64,000 nucleotides of DNA from assembly GCF_003385215.1 (NCBI RefSeq), contig NZ_PQHW01000026.1, positions 1 to 64,000 on the forward strand. The letters are read 5' to 3'. This document shows positions 1 through 8,224 of the stretch, piece after piece. Source of the DNA: Amycolatopsis thermalba. Its GTDB lineage: Bacteria > Actinomycetota > Actinomycetes > Mycobacteriales > Pseudonocardiaceae. Within the stretch, counting starts at the first letter, position 1; each line of letters opens with the position of its first letter. A program made the translations under genes and the position numbers. The notes below the pieces were generated by a model. The model did not search any database. It was not told where the DNA came from and was given only the letters and a program-made list of their open reading frames with translations.

Positions 1-60
1 GGGGATGGGGCACGTCATCGCCGGCGCACCCCCGCGCCGGCGATGACGTGCCCCATCCCC
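1..60. repeat. perfect 26-bp inverted repeat at window edge
   Basis: Bases 1-26 are the exact reverse complement of bases 35-60, with an 8-base loop. The right arm lies inside the CoA-transferase reading frame at a conserved GMGHVIAGA segment, and the left arm simply reads the same bases back on the other strand. Seen directly: perfect symmetry and position at base 1. Inference: this is a fold-back assembly artefact at a contig end rather than a terminator, because a functional hairpin would not be expected to copy coding sequence exactly. Confidence 0.75.
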
Positions 61-773
61 AGCGCCCGCACCCCGGACAGCGGATCCTCCGCCGCGCCAA
101 GGGGTTCCGGCGCGCTGTCGCCGATCTTCGTGATCTCCACCAGCGGCAGGTCCGCCAGCACCTGGCGGTAGTGCGGTTCGGCCATCAGCTCCGCGGGCGT
201 GCGCAGCATCGGCAGCACCGCGCCCGCCGTGACCGCCGCGTTCTCCAGGTCCCGGCCCCGCCACTTCGCGATCGCCGCGGCGACCGCCTCGGTGTCGTCG
301 GGCACGCCGAGCAGCTTCTGCGCCGCCAGCTTGATCTTCGGGTACGGGTTGAGCGGCATCACCCACTCGTCGTCCGCCGTGCGGTAGAAGCGGAACCCCA
401 GCGCCTGTGACGGGTTCGCCGGGGTGCTCGCCGGATACCCGTTGAGCAGCTCCCACTTCCGGTCGTAGAACGGGCACAGCCGGTGCGGTGCCACGCGCAG
501 GTCGACGCCGATGTCCTGCCCGTCACCGCCGCGCAGCCGCCACAGCTTCGCGATCGCGGCGGACTTCGCGGCCAGCGCGATCGCCGCCGACCCGCCCAGC
601 CGCAGCGTGCTCGGCACCACCGGGTCCGCACCGCGGAACGTGATCGCGCCGCCGGTGTCGGCCGGGCTCATCCCGATCCCGGCCAGCACCTCGGCCAGCT
701 CGGCCTGCGGGTCGAACTCGTCGCTCGTCGTGGGGTTCGCCACGGCCGCGGTGATGCGCTCAGTCAGCGACAT
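15..773 (-). CDS. CaiB/BaiF-family (family III) CoA-transferase, C-terminus missing
   Basis: The 252 residues look like the N-terminal part of an actinobacterial family III CoA-transferase, enzymes that move CoA between acyl groups. The segment LSGVRALGMGHVIAGA near residue 235 is the usual start of a CaiB-type Rossmann lobe, but the frame stops about ten residues later inside the edge hairpin, where family members continue for roughly 200 residues. The ATG at 773 overlaps the 3' end of the upstream AtuA-like gene by 14 bases, so the two are translationally coupled. The stop codon is probably artificial and the gene should be treated as partial. Confidence 0.75.
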   Translation of the reverse strand: MSLTERITAAVANPTTSDEFDPQAELAEVLAGIGMSPADTGGAITFRGADPVVPSTLRLGGSAAIALAAKSAAIAKLWRLRGGDGQDIGVDLRVAPHRLCPFYDRKWELLNGYPASTPANPSQALGFRFYRTADDEWVMPLNPYPKIKLAAQKLLGVPDDTEAVAAAIAKWRGRDLENAAVTAGAVLPMLRTPAELMAEPHYRQVLADLPLVEITKIGDSAPEPLGAAEDPLSGVRALGMGHVIAGAGVRRR

Positions 774-2529
774 GGTCGAGCAGCTCCTCGGGGATCAGGA
801 CGTGCTTGGCGCGCAGGTACTCGCCGACGGCCTTGCCGACCTGATCGGCGCGCAGGTTCGCGGACCCTCCGGTGCCCAGCAGGCCGCGCAGGACGAAGTG
901 GACGGCCCGCAGGTGCGGGAACTCGTGCCGGACGATGCCGAGATCCCCGGTCTCGGGCAACAGCTTGCGAAGCTCCGCTGTGGACAGTGCCTGCCGCAGC
1001 CACGACCAGGCCCGCTCGTCCGGCACCCAGACCCCGACGTTGCTGTTGCCTCCCTTGTCACCGCTGCGGGCGTAGGCGACGGTGCCCAGCGGCGCCTTGC
1101 GCGCCCGCTCCGGCAGCGGCTGCCCGGCCGGTTCGGGGTGCACCGGCTGCGGCTGGACCGGCGCGGTGGGCGGCGGGGCGATCGGCAGCGTGCGGCCGTC
1201 GTCGAGGACGACCCGGTGCGGCACCTCCGACATCGGCAGCAGCGCCGGCCAGTAGTCGATGCGCGGTTTGCTGCGCGAGGTCAGCCCGGCGCCGCCGTCG
1301 TGGTAGAAGCCCGGGATGCTCTGCAGGTACAGCGATCCCAGCCGGCCGGCCAGGTTCAGCTTCGCCAGCGGCTCCGGGGTCGCGGCCACGGCCATCACGC
1401 GCACCGCGACGGTGGCGTCCCACTGCGTCTCGGGGTCGGTGGCCGCGGTGCCCAGTCTGGTGATGTCCAGCTCGACACCCTCGGGCACCTCGCGGGTGAT
1501 CTGCGCGCGCAGCAGGGCGACCTTCGCGTCCACGTCCGGCGCGGTGACGTAGACGGTGTTGACCAGCGTGTGACCGATCGCGGCGAACACCGCGACCTTC
1601 GTGGTCGGCGGGGGAGGGGACCCGGTCGCGCCGGTGACCTCGACCCGGTCCGGTCCCGCCGCGGCCAGCCGCACGGTGTCCAGGTGCACCGTGACGTCCG
1701 GGTTGAGGTAGCGCGGGCCCTGGATCTCGTAGACCAGTTGCGCGGTCACGGTGTCGACGGTGACCGCGCCGCCGTGCCCGGTGTGCTTGGTGATCACGCT
1801 GCTGCCGTCCGCGGCGACCTCGGCGATCGGGAAGCCCGGCACCAGCATGTCCGGGATGCGCGTGAAGCCGGCGAAGTTGCCGCCCACGGCCTGCGGACCG
1901 CATTCGATGACGTGGCCCGCGGTGACCGCCCCCGCGAGCGCGTTCCAGTCGTCGGTGGCCCAGCCGTGCCACCACGCGGCCGGTCCGGTGACCAGTGACG
2001 CGTCGGCGACCCGGCCGCACACCACGATGTCGGCGCCCTCGGCGAGCGCGGCCGCGATGCCCCAGCCGCCCAGGTAGGCGTTCGCGGCCAGCGGCTCGTG
2101 CCCCCAGGACGCCAGCGGCGCGCCGGTGTCCAGGTTCTCCAGCCGGTGCCCGGCCTCGGCGTACTCGCCCAGCCGGGACAGCACGTTGTCGCCCTCGACG
2201 TGCGCGATCCGCAGCGGGACGCCCTCGTCGGCGGCGACCTTGCGCAGCTTCTCCGCGAGCGCGGCGGGGTGGAAGCCGCCCGCGTTGGTCACGACCTTCA
2301 CGCCTCGCTGCGCGATCGCGGCCAGGTGCGGGCGGATCTGGCCGACGAAGTATTCGACGTAGCCGCGTTCGGGGTCCCGCCGGTAGCCGGTGGCCAGTGC
2401 GGCCAGCGTGACCTCGGCGAGGTAGTCGCCGATCAGCACGTCCACCGGATCGCCGCTCATCGCCTCGTCGATCGCCGTGTAGCGATCCCCCAGATAGCCG
2501 GAGAAGTTCGCGATCCGGACAGCGGTCAT
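760..2529 (-). CDS. AtuA-like acyclic terpene utilisation protein (DUF1446)
   Basis: This 589-residue protein has the two-part layout of AtuA-family proteins: a DUF1446 domain over roughly residues 1-345 (opening VRIANFSGYLGDR, with NAGGFHP near residue 87) and a C-terminal ferredoxin-like AtuA domain from about residue 480 (GTVAYARSGDKGGNSN). AtuA belongs to the citronellol/geranol pathway of Pseudomonas; in actinomycetes the family also sits with branched acyl-CoA genes, so the substrate here is not fixed. The ATG at 2529 is chosen over an in-frame GTG nine bases upstream because GGGAGG lies eight bases before it. It is coupled to the CoA-transferase gene downstream. Confidence 0.85.
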   Translation of the reverse strand: MTAVRIANFSGYLGDRYTAIDEAMSGDPVDVLIGDYLAEVTLAALATGYRRDPERGYVEYFVGQIRPHLAAIAQRGVKVVTNAGGFHPAALAEKLRKVAADEGVPLRIAHVEGDNVLSRLGEYAEAGHRLENLDTGAPLASWGHEPLAANAYLGGWGIAAALAEGADIVVCGRVADASLVTGPAAWWHGWATDDWNALAGAVTAGHVIECGPQAVGGNFAGFTRIPDMLVPGFPIAEVAADGSSVITKHTGHGGAVTVDTVTAQLVYEIQGPRYLNPDVTVHLDTVRLAAAGPDRVEVTGATGSPPPPTTKVAVFAAIGHTLVNTVYVTAPDVDAKVALLRAQITREVPEGVELDITRLGTAATDPETQWDATVAVRVMAVAATPEPLAKLNLAGRLGSLYLQSIPGFYHDGGAGLTSRSKPRIDYWPALLPMSEVPHRVVLDDGRTLPIAPPPTAPVQPQPVHPEPAGQPLPERARKAPLGTVAYARSGDKGGNSNVGVWVPDERAWSWLRQALSTAELRKLLPETGDLGIVRHEFPHLRAVHFVLRGLLGTGGSANLRADQVGKAVGEYLRAKHVLIPEELLDHVAD

Positions 2530-2555
2530 CGGCGGCACCTCCCGTGGTTCCCCCG

Positions 2556-2579
2556 ACCATAGCTCATTAGCGATCGTTA
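2556..2579 (-). promoter_or_regulatory. promoter with overlapping palindromic operator for the AtuA-like gene
   Basis: On the minus strand a good -10 hexamer TATGGT lies at 2561-2556. Just upstream is the near-palindrome TAACGATCGCTA (2579-2568), centred on CGATCG. It sits in the 61-bp gap between the TetR stop codon and the AtuA-like start. Size, symmetry and position fit a TetR operator; that the neighbouring TetR binds it is inference. Confidence 0.5.
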
Positions 2580-2590
2580 GGTAACGGTCG

Positions 2591-3211
2591 TCAGGCGATC
2601 TTCGACACGGCGAGGAAGACCTCCGTGCAGTGCTCCACCAGGTCCTCTTCGGACAGTTCGAGCGAGCCGTCCAGCCACGACGTCAGCGCCTGGGAGAGCC
2701 CGCCGACCAGCATCTCGGCGAGCAGGTCCAGCCGCGGGGTGGAGGGCATGCCGTAGAACTCGCGGGCCTGCAGGCCGAGCAGCCCGGCGAACCACCGCGC
2801 GGACGCGGCGCGCCGCTGTGCCAGGACGGTGTTGTCGAGGGTGGGGGAGAAGAGCAGGAAGCCCTTGCGCGGGTCTTCGGCGATCGCGCGGACCAGGCGG
2901 CTCAGCCCGGCGTGCGTCTTCGCGCGGGCGTCGCCGGGTGCGGACTCGACGGCCTCCAGGGTCGTCGCCGCGATGCCCTCGACCACCGAGTCGTACACCG
3001 CGACGGCCAGCGCGTCCCGGTCGGCGAAGTTCTCGTAGAAGTAGCGCGCGGCCAGCCCGGCCTGCCGGCACACGCCGCGCACGGTCAGGTTGCGGTCGCC
3101 ATCGCGCGCGCCGAGCAGTTCCAGGCCGGCCTCGATGAGCTGGGCGCGGCGCTCGGCCTGCCGGTCCTCGCCGGCGACGCCGCCGTAGGTGCGCAGCGCT
3201 GACGTCTCCAT
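2591..3211 (-). CDS. TetR-family transcriptional regulator
   Basis: A 206-residue TetR protein. The N-terminal helix-turn-helix covers about residues 15-60 (RAQLIEAGLELL, LTVRGVCRQAGLAARYFYENF), followed by an all-helical ligand-binding domain. The frame is open further upstream, but the protein pattern starts with METSALRTYGG at the ATG at 3211. It is divergent from the MpaB-type oxygenase and co-directional with the AtuA/CoA-transferase pair, with inverted repeats in both flanking gaps, so it may control both sides. Its ligand is unknown; an acyl or terpenoid CoA is a guess from the neighbours. Confidence 0.9.
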   Translation of the reverse strand: METSALRTYGGVAGEDRQAERRAQLIEAGLELLGARDGDRNLTVRGVCRQAGLAARYFYENFADRDALAVAVYDSVVEGIAATTLEAVESAPGDARAKTHAGLSRLVRAIAEDPRKGFLLFSPTLDNTVLAQRRAASARWFAGLLGLQAREFYGMPSTPRLDLLAEMLVGGLSQALTSWLDGSLELSEEDLVEHCTEVFLAVSKIA

Positions 3212-3220
3212 GCCCCCATC

Positions 3221-3274
3221 TTGACAGGTGCGGTGGGGCCGCGCTGGAATATCTGCGAACGGACGTGAGCAGAT
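3221..3274 (+). promoter_or_regulatory. promoter and inverted-repeat operator before the MpaB-type gene
   Basis: TTGACA at 3221-3226 and TGGAAT at 3245-3250, 18 bases apart, form a plausible sigma-70-type promoter. Right after it lies the inverted repeat ATCTGC (3251-3256) and GCAGAT (3269-3274) with a 12-base spacer, around the expected transcription start. This suits repression by the divergent TetR protein (inference). Confidence 0.45.
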
Positions 3275-3286
3275 CGGAGACCGGCG

Positions 3287-4108
3287 ATGGCCGCCACAGC
3301 CGCCCCCACCCGCCTCGGCGACGCGGTGATCGGGGCCGGTCTCCTGGCCGGCAGCGCGAACGTGATCATGCAGCTCGCGCACCCGTCCGTGGGCTACGGC
3401 GTGTACGAAAGCCGGGTGGACAGCGGGAACCTGTTCAAGCACCCGGTCAAGCGGAGCCGGACGACGGTGACCTACCTGGCCGTCGTGGCGCTGGGCACCG
3501 ACGAGGAGCGCGCGGCGTACCGGAAGGCCGTCAACGTCGCGCACGCGCAGGTCCGCTCCACCGGGTCCAGCCCGGTGTCCTACAACGCCTTCGATCCGAA
3601 GCTGCAGCTGTGGGTCGCGGCCTGCCTGTACCGCGGGTTCGAGGACGTCTACGAGGCGTTCGTCGGGCCGCTCGCCCCGGAGCGGGCCGAGGAGATCTAC
3701 CGGCACTCATCCGTGCTCGGCACCACGCTGCAGGTCACGGAGGACATGTGGCCGGCCGACCGGCAGGCGTTCGAGGAGTACTGGACCGGGGCGCTGGCGG
3801 AGATCTCGATCGACGACACGGTGCGCGAGTACCTGATGGGGGTCGCCGACCTGAAGTTCCTGCCCGGGTTCGTCAGCCGCGCGCTGGGGCCGGTCAACCG
3901 GTTCGTCACCACCGGCTTCCTGCCCGGCGTGTTCCGGGAGCAGATGAAGCTCGGCTGGACGCCGCGCGACGAGCGCCGGTTCGACCGGCTGCTCAAGGCG
4001 ATCGGCCTCGCGGTGCGGCTCTCCCCGCGCCCGGTGCGTGAGTTCCCGTTCAACGCCTACCTGTGGGACCTGCGACGCCGCCTGCGCACGGGCCGGCCGC
4101 TGGTCTAG
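3287..4108 (+). CDS. oxygenase MpaB family protein (DUF2236)
   Basis: A 273-residue DUF2236 protein, related to fungal MpaB and to latex-clearing protein, which are haem-binding oxygenases. Family features seen are the opening MQLAHPSVGYGVYES (near residue 28), the central RSTGSSPVSYNAFDPKLQLW stretch and the helix-rich C-terminal half. No signal peptide is seen, so it is probably cytoplasmic. It is divergent from the TetR gene and convergent with lrp (46-base gap). Substrate unknown; haem binding is inferred from the family. Confidence 0.85.
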   Translation: MAATAAPTRLGDAVIGAGLLAGSANVIMQLAHPSVGYGVYESRVDSGNLFKHPVKRSRTTVTYLAVVALGTDEERAAYRKAVNVAHAQVRSTGSSPVSYNAFDPKLQLWVAACLYRGFEDVYEAFVGPLAPERAEEIYRHSSVLGTTLQVTEDMWPADRQAFEEYWTGALAEISIDDTVREYLMGVADLKFLPGFVSRALGPVNRFVTTGFLPGVFREQMKLGWTPRDERRFDRLLKAIGLAVRLSPRPVREFPFNAYLWDLRRRLRTGRPLV

Positions 4109-4154
4109 CCGCGGCGGCGCAGGCCGCGTGGGTTCCCCAAGTGGCTTCACCGTC

Positions 4155-4613
4155 CTAGCCGCGGCGCGGTGGTCCGGACGGGCCGCGTGCCGGGAGCGTC
4201 CGCCGGTACACCACGTTCGTCGTCGTGCTGCCGAATTGCGCCAGCTGGTCCGCGACCTCCTCCAGGTGGTCCATCGAGGCGGCCGCGACCTTCAGCGTGT
4301 AGCAGTCGTCGCCGGTGGTGCGCAGGCACTCCAGGATCTCGTGGCGCTCGCCGAGCAGCCGGTGCAGCGGCTCGTGCCTGCTGCCCGGGTACTTCAGCCG
4401 CACCACGGCGAGCACCGGGTAGCCGACCTTGCCGAGATCGACCTCCGCCCGGTACCCGGTGATCACCCCCGCCGCCTCCAGCCGCTTGACCCGTTCGGTC
4501 GTCGCGGACGCGCTCAGGCTGACGCGGCGGGCCAGCTCGGTCAGCGGCACCCGCCCGTCCGCCTGCAGTTCGGTGAGGATCGCCCAGTCGGTCGCGTCGA
4601 GAGTCTCGGTCAT
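4155..4613 (-). CDS. Lrp/AsnC-family transcriptional regulator
   Basis: A 152-residue Lrp/AsnC protein: N-terminal winged helix-turn-helix (LDATDWAILTELQADGRVP, LTELARRVSLSASATTERVKRL) and a C-terminal RAM/AsnC ligand domain (GYRAEVDLGKVGYPVLAVV, TTGDDCYTLKVAA). Such proteins form octamers that sense amino acids. It is divergent from the F420-type oxidoreductase with a 93-base shared gap. A TATTTT element lies only six bases before the ATG, so the transcript may be nearly leaderless. Confidence 0.9.
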   Translation of the reverse strand: MTETLDATDWAILTELQADGRVPLTELARRVSLSASATTERVKRLEAAGVITGYRAEVDLGKVGYPVLAVVRLKYPGSRHEPLHRLLGERHEILECLRTTGDDCYTLKVAAASMDHLEEVADQLAQFGSTTTNVVYRRTLPARGPSGPPRRG

Positions 4614-4693
4614 GACCCGAAAATACCGGCAGATCCACGGCGGACGGGGCACAAGTCCGCAAGGAATCCCTGTGCCGCCCGGTGATCTCTGCC

Positions 4694-4699
4694 TAACCT
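4694..4699 (+). promoter_or_regulatory. -10 element of a probable leaderless promoter
   Basis: TAACCT lies eight bases before the GTG start of the LLM oxidoreductase. No Shine-Dalgarno sequence is seen between them. This spacing would put the transcription start at or beside the start codon, as is common for leaderless actinobacterial mRNAs. Confidence 0.4.
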
Positions 4700-4706
4700 G
4701 GACGTC

Positions 4707-5540
4707 GTGAAAATCGGTGTGAACATCCCGAACTTCGGCCCCGGCACGGATCCCGGCGTGCTCCGCGACTGGGGCCGGACCGTGGAGGGACTTGGTTTCG
4801 ACCTGCTGATGATGTCCGACCACGTGGCGATCACGCCGGACGTGGCCGGCCAGTACCCGGCGCCGTTCTACGAGCCGTTCACGACGTTGTCCTGGCTGGC
4901 GGGGGTGACCGAGCGGATCCGGCTCGGCACGACGATCCTCGTGCTGCCGTACCGCCACCCGCTGCTGACCGCGCGCATGGCCGCCAACCTGAACGCCCTC
5001 AGCGGCGGCCGGCTGGTGCTCGGCGTCGGGGTCGGCTGGGCGCGTCAGGAGTTCGAGGCGCTGGGGGTGCCGTTCGAACGGCGCGGCGCGCTGACCGACG
5101 AGTACCTGGACGTGCTGCGCGAGGCGTGGGCCGATCCGGGCTACCGGGCGGGGCGGATCCCGTTGTGGATCGGCGGGAACAGCGCGGCCGCCCTGCGCCG
5201 GGCCGTGCGGCTGGGCGAGCCGTGGCACCCGCTGCGGTTCGGCCTCGGCTGGTTCCGCGAGGCGCTGGGACGGCTCAAGGCGATCGCCGACGACGCCGGA
5301 CGGCCGGTGCCCGCCCTGGCGCCGCGGATCGCGTTGCGCCTGACCCGGGAACCGGTCACCGGCGAGCGGCTCGCGGGCGAGGGCACGATCGAGCAGATCG
5401 TCGCCGACCTCGCGGAACTGCGCGCACTGGGCGCCGAAACCGTGGTGCTCGACCCGTTCGGGGGCGACCCGGCGGAAACGTTGCGGCCCCAGGCCGCCTG
5501 GCAGGCGCTGGCGACGGTCCGCGCCCAACTGGAGGATTGA
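4707..5540 (+). CDS. LLM-class F420-dependent oxidoreductase
   Basis: A 277-residue luciferase-like TIM-barrel enzyme. It opens MKIGVNIPNFGPGTDPG, carries the family signature LGTTILVLPYRHPLLTAR and GGRLVLGVGVGW (near residues 74 and 104) and a later PLWIGGNS strand. Such proteins reduce or oxidise substrates using F420H2 or FMNH2; this one lacks a visible reductase partner nearby, so F420 is likely. The GTG at 4707 is the start. Its stop codon shares one base with the ATG of the deaminase gene, so the two form an operon. Confidence 0.88.
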   Translation: MKIGVNIPNFGPGTDPGVLRDWGRTVEGLGFDLLMMSDHVAITPDVAGQYPAPFYEPFTTLSWLAGVTERIRLGTTILVLPYRHPLLTARMAANLNALSGGRLVLGVGVGWARQEFEALGVPFERRGALTDEYLDVLREAWADPGYRAGRIPLWIGGNSAAALRRAVRLGEPWHPLRFGLGWFREALGRLKAIADDAGRPVPALAPRIALRLTREPVTGERLAGEGTIEQIVADLAELRALGAETVVLDPFGGDPAETLRPQAAWQALATVRAQLED

Positions 5541-5968
5541 TGTCCGACGAGAAGTACCTGCGGCGCGCGATCGAGCTGGCCGCCGAAGCCCGGGCCGCGG
5601 GCAACCCGCCCTTCGGCTCGCTGCTGGTCGGCCCCGACGGGCGGATCCTGGCCGAGGACCGCAACACCGCGATCACCGACCGGGACATCTCCGCGCACCC
5701 CGAGCAGAAACTGGCCCGCTGGGCGGCGCGTGAGCTGGACCCGGAGACGGCGGCGGGCACCACGATGTACACCAGCTGCCAGCCGTGCGGGATGTGCACG
5801 GGCGCGCTGGCGCGGTCCGGTCTCGGGCGGGTGGTCTTCGCCCTGTCGGGGGAGCAGCTGGAGAGCCTGAGGGAGCCGACCGCGCCGGTCGTGGTGCGGC
5901 CGGTGCCGCAGGAGGGCCCGTTCCTGTTCGACGAGGCGCGCGTGCCGGTGGACGGCTACTACCGCTGA
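5540..5968 (+). CDS. nucleoside/guanine deaminase-like protein (CMP/dCMP deaminase fold)
   Basis: A 142-residue zinc deaminase. The zinc-site signatures are HPE (in SAHPEQKLARWA, about residue 53) and PCGMC (in SCQPCGMCTGALARSG, about residue 81); the opening NPPFGSLLVGPDG is typical of the guanine deaminase-like group. The usual HAE is HPE here, which keeps the histidine and catalytic glutamate. The ATG overlaps the stop of the LLM gene by one base. The last ten bases overlap the convergent membrane-protein gene. Exact base substrate unknown. Confidence 0.85.
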   Translation: MSDEKYLRRAIELAAEARAAGNPPFGSLLVGPDGRILAEDRNTAITDRDISAHPEQKLARWAARELDPETAAGTTMYTSCQPCGMCTGALARSGLGRVVFALSGEQLESLREPTAPVVVRPVPQEGPFLFDEARVPVDGYYR

Positions 5969-7083
5969 CCGTCCGGAATGGAGCCGCTGGCGGGCTGGAA
6001 GGAGCGCACCAGCGCGGAATCCCGGTGCTCGGCGAGCGTGAGGGCGAATCCGACCTCGTCGGCCCACTCCTCGCCCGAGCAGTCCGCGCCCGGCGGGGGC
6101 GCCGCGCGCGGGGGTTCGCCGCGCTCCTTCGCCGCCTCCGCCAGGGGAAGCCAGCAGGCCGTGGCGAGGGCTTCGCTGCCCGCGTGGGCCCGGGCCGCCT
6201 CGATCGTGCCCGGGTCCACGTAGTCGCGCAGGACCAGGACCGCGTCACGGATCTCGATCACCCGGCGGTACAGCCGCAGGTCGCTGGCCCACCGGCCGCT
6301 CTCCGGCAGGTGGACCTGCGGCACCGCCGTCACCAGGCGGCGCCACAACGGTTCCAGGTGGCGCAGCGTCCGGCGGTCGCCCGCGGCCCGGTGCAGCCGC
6401 AGCAGCTGCGGCAGTGCCGTGCCCAGCGCCATGACCCACGCCGTGATCGCGACGTTGAGCGGGGCCGCCGCCCCCAGCCACGACGACCGGGTGACCAGGT
6501 AGGCGGGCACCACCAGGCCCCAGAAGACGGTCGAGGAGGCGAACCCGGTGGCGAGCACGTACAGGCCGGCCCGGAGCGGGCGGGTGGTGGCCCGCCGCCC
6601 GTAGCGGGCGCACAGGATCGCCGCGGGACCGGTGCCCAGCACGTGCGCGAGGCACAGCAGCGACCAGAACAGGCCGAACCACGGGACGTCGGCGGAGGTG
6701 AGGCAGGCCGGCTCGGGAGCGCCGGAGTTGATCAGCAGCAGCGCGGCGCTGACCAGGGCGGCACTGCCGTAGACCAGCAGCGGGCGGCGGCTGGCGGTGG
6801 CGGCCAGGACGAAGTCGAGGATGAGCGCGGAGCCGACGACGCCCCAGACGCTCACCACGATGCCGCAGCCGCCGCCCGGCCCGAAGGCGCGGTCGACCAG
6901 GCCGGCGACCGGTTCGAGGACGAGGGTGATCGAGGTGGCGAGGCTCGCGATCGCGATCAGCATGCGCCGCCGCGGGGGTGCCCGCCGGGCGGCGGGCGCG
7001 CGGATCACCAGCGTCACCCACAGCACGAGCGTCCCGGCGGCCAGGAGGTGCGTGCCGGCGCTCCCCAGCGCCGCGGGGCTCAC
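5959..7083 (-). CDS. MAB_1171c-type putative integral membrane protein
   Basis: A 374-residue protein with about seven hydrophobic segments in the first 240 residues and a soluble C-terminal part (LRLYRRVIEIRDAVLVLRDY) typical of the MAB_1171c putative transporter family. Members are usually found next to XRE regulators and ImmA/IrrE peptidases, exactly as here. It begins at a GTG 25 bases downstream of the ImmA gene. Function is not established; the family name 'transporter' is not proof of transport. It may be a membrane sensor or effector of the XRE/ImmA pair (inference). Confidence 0.75.
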   Translation of the reverse strand: MSPAALGSAGTHLLAAGTLVLWVTLVIRAPAARRAPPRRRMLIAIASLATSITLVLEPVAGLVDRAFGPGGGCGIVVSVWGVVGSALILDFVLAATASRRPLLVYGSAALVSAALLLINSGAPEPACLTSADVPWFGLFWSLLCLAHVLGTGPAAILCARYGRRATTRPLRAGLYVLATGFASSTVFWGLVVPAYLVTRSSWLGAAAPLNVAITAWVMALGTALPQLLRLHRAAGDRRTLRHLEPLWRRLVTAVPQVHLPESGRWASDLRLYRRVIEIRDAVLVLRDYVDPGTIEAARAHAGSEALATACWLPLAEAAKERGEPPRAAPPPGADCSGEEWADEVGFALTLAEHRDSALVRSFQPASGSIPDGQR

Positions 7084-7108
7084 CGCGCACCCCGGCGCAG
7101 CTGGCCGC

Positions 7109-7612
7109 TCACTCCCACGTTCCCCGCAGGCCGAGCGCGGTTTCGAACTCGCCGAGCGCCCCGGTCGTCGTCCAGGTCGCGCGGGCCTGCGCGGCGGTCC
7201 GGATGAGGCTGGCGACCAGCTCGGCCTCCTGCTCCTCCTCCGTGGTGTACCCGGTGCGGGTCAGCAGGCGCTCGATCAGCTCCGGCGACAGGTCCGGCAG
7301 CACCCGCGACAGCGGATGCCCCGTGCCGTCGCCGGTGTGGTCGCACAGCAGGTGGCCGATCTCGTGCAGCACGATGTGGTCGCGGTGCACCCGGCTCGTC
7401 TGCTCCTCGACGTAGATCACGTCCGCCGACGCCAGCCGGATCCACGCCCCGCACGCGGCGCCGCCGGACCCCGGCGGGAGCGTGCGCACGTGGATCGGGC
7501 GGCCGCGCCGCGCGGCGAGGGCGTCGACCAGCGCCGGCACCGAGAACGGCCGGGGCAGCGGCAGGCCGGCCACCAGGGCCTGGCACCGCCGCAGGTCGCG
7601 TCGCGTCACCAT
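7109..7612 (-). CDS. ImmA/IrrE-family metallo-endopeptidase
   Basis: A 167-residue zinc peptidase-like protein. The motif HEIGH lies about residue 82 (HIVLHEIGHLLCDHTGDG), with a downstream acidic helix (EEEQEAELVASLI) supplying the third ligand, as in ImmA/IrrE. ImmA cleaves its partner XRE repressor in ICEBs1; the adjacent XRE gene is a likely partner. The ATG at 7612 is favoured over a GTG at 7624 because GGAGGTG lies nine bases before the ATG. Confidence 0.85.
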   Translation of the reverse strand: MVTRRDLRRCQALVAGLPLPRPFSVPALVDALAARRGRPIHVRTLPPGSGGAACGAWIRLASADVIYVEEQTSRVHRDHIVLHEIGHLLCDHTGDGTGHPLSRVLPDLSPELIERLLTRTGYTTEEEQEAELVASLIRTAAQARATWTTTGALGEFETALGLRGTWE

Positions 7613-7669
7613 CGCTGCCGTCACCTCCGCTCGGGCGGGTCTGCGAGCGGGCGCGGCACCTGCCCCGGT

Positions 7670-8116
7670 CTACGCGCCCGGCTCGTCGTCCGGCTGCTCG
7701 GCCGGCGGCCCGAGCCGCTCGATCTTGCGGGCCTCGGTGACCATGGCCAGCAGCGCGTCCAGGGTATCGTCGGACAGCCCGTCCGCGCGCAGCGCGATCG
7801 ACCGGACCTTGTGGTTGCGCAGCGCCTGCGCCAGCTCGAGCTGGGCGTCCACGCGGGAGGTCACCGCGTCGTCGAGGAAGTAGTCGGGCGGCACGCCGAA
7901 GAACGCGGCGAGCGTGCCCAGCGTCTCCTGCGTCAGGTTGCGCTTGCGGCCGCTGGCCAGTTCCCACAGGTACGTGCTCGACAGGGTCGCCCCCGTGCGC
8001 TCGCGGATCTGCGCCGCCAGCTTCGCGTATCCGGGCCTGCCCTCGGGGTAGAGGGTGGTGATCAGGTGCGTGATCTTGGCGGCGAGCGAGCCGCCCTCCT
8101 GCCCGCCCTGGTCCAT
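7670..8116 (-). CDS. XRE-family transcriptional regulator
   Basis: A 148-residue protein with a lambda-repressor-type helix-turn-helix over about residues 12-75 (YAKLAAQIRERTGATLSSTYLWELASGRKRN, LGTLAAFFGVPPDYF). The C-terminal region (about 80-148) is helical and may be the cleavage or dimer part. The start at 8116 is preferred to an upstream one at 8173 because GAGGA lies six bases before it. It heads the XRE/ImmA/membrane-protein run, and its upstream inverted repeat also covers the promoter of a divergent small transcript. Confidence 0.88.
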   Translation of the reverse strand: MDQGGQEGGSLAAKITHLITTLYPEGRPGYAKLAAQIRERTGATLSSTYLWELASGRKRNLTQETLGTLAAFFGVPPDYFLDDAVTSRVDAQLELAQALRNHKVRSIALRADGLSDDTLDALLAMVTEARKIERLGPPAEQPDDEPGA

Positions 8117-8166
8117 GCGGTTCCTCGTGCTCGAAGGTGGTCGTCCGCTTCGGCGGACGGCAGTCA

Positions 8167-8194
8167 TTGTCAATCAGCCGCAGGCCGTTGACAA
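8167..8194. promoter_or_regulatory. inverted repeat, probable XRE operator
   Basis: TTGTCAA (8167-8173) and TTGACAA (8188-8194) are exact reverse complements separated by 14 bases. The site is about 50 bases upstream of the XRE start. The right half contains the TTGACA -35 element of the rightward promoter P1. XRE autorepression that also controls the divergent transcript is an inference from this overlap. Confidence 0.55.
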
Positions 8195-8218
8195 ACCGAG
8201 GTGTCCTGCACCTATTCT
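8188..8218 (+). promoter_or_regulatory. rightward promoter P1
   Basis: A consensus -35 TTGACA (8188-8193) is followed after 19 bases by TATTCT (8213-8218). The spacing is a little long. No gene with a ribosome site starts close behind it; an intrinsic terminator follows within 70 bases, suggesting a very short transcript. Confidence 0.5.
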
Positions 8219-8224
8219 GGCCCA

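Noticed and set aside
1-60. Hairpin as a transcription terminator
   Set aside because: Its right arm is conserved coding sequence of a gene that should continue, and it lies exactly at the sequence edge.
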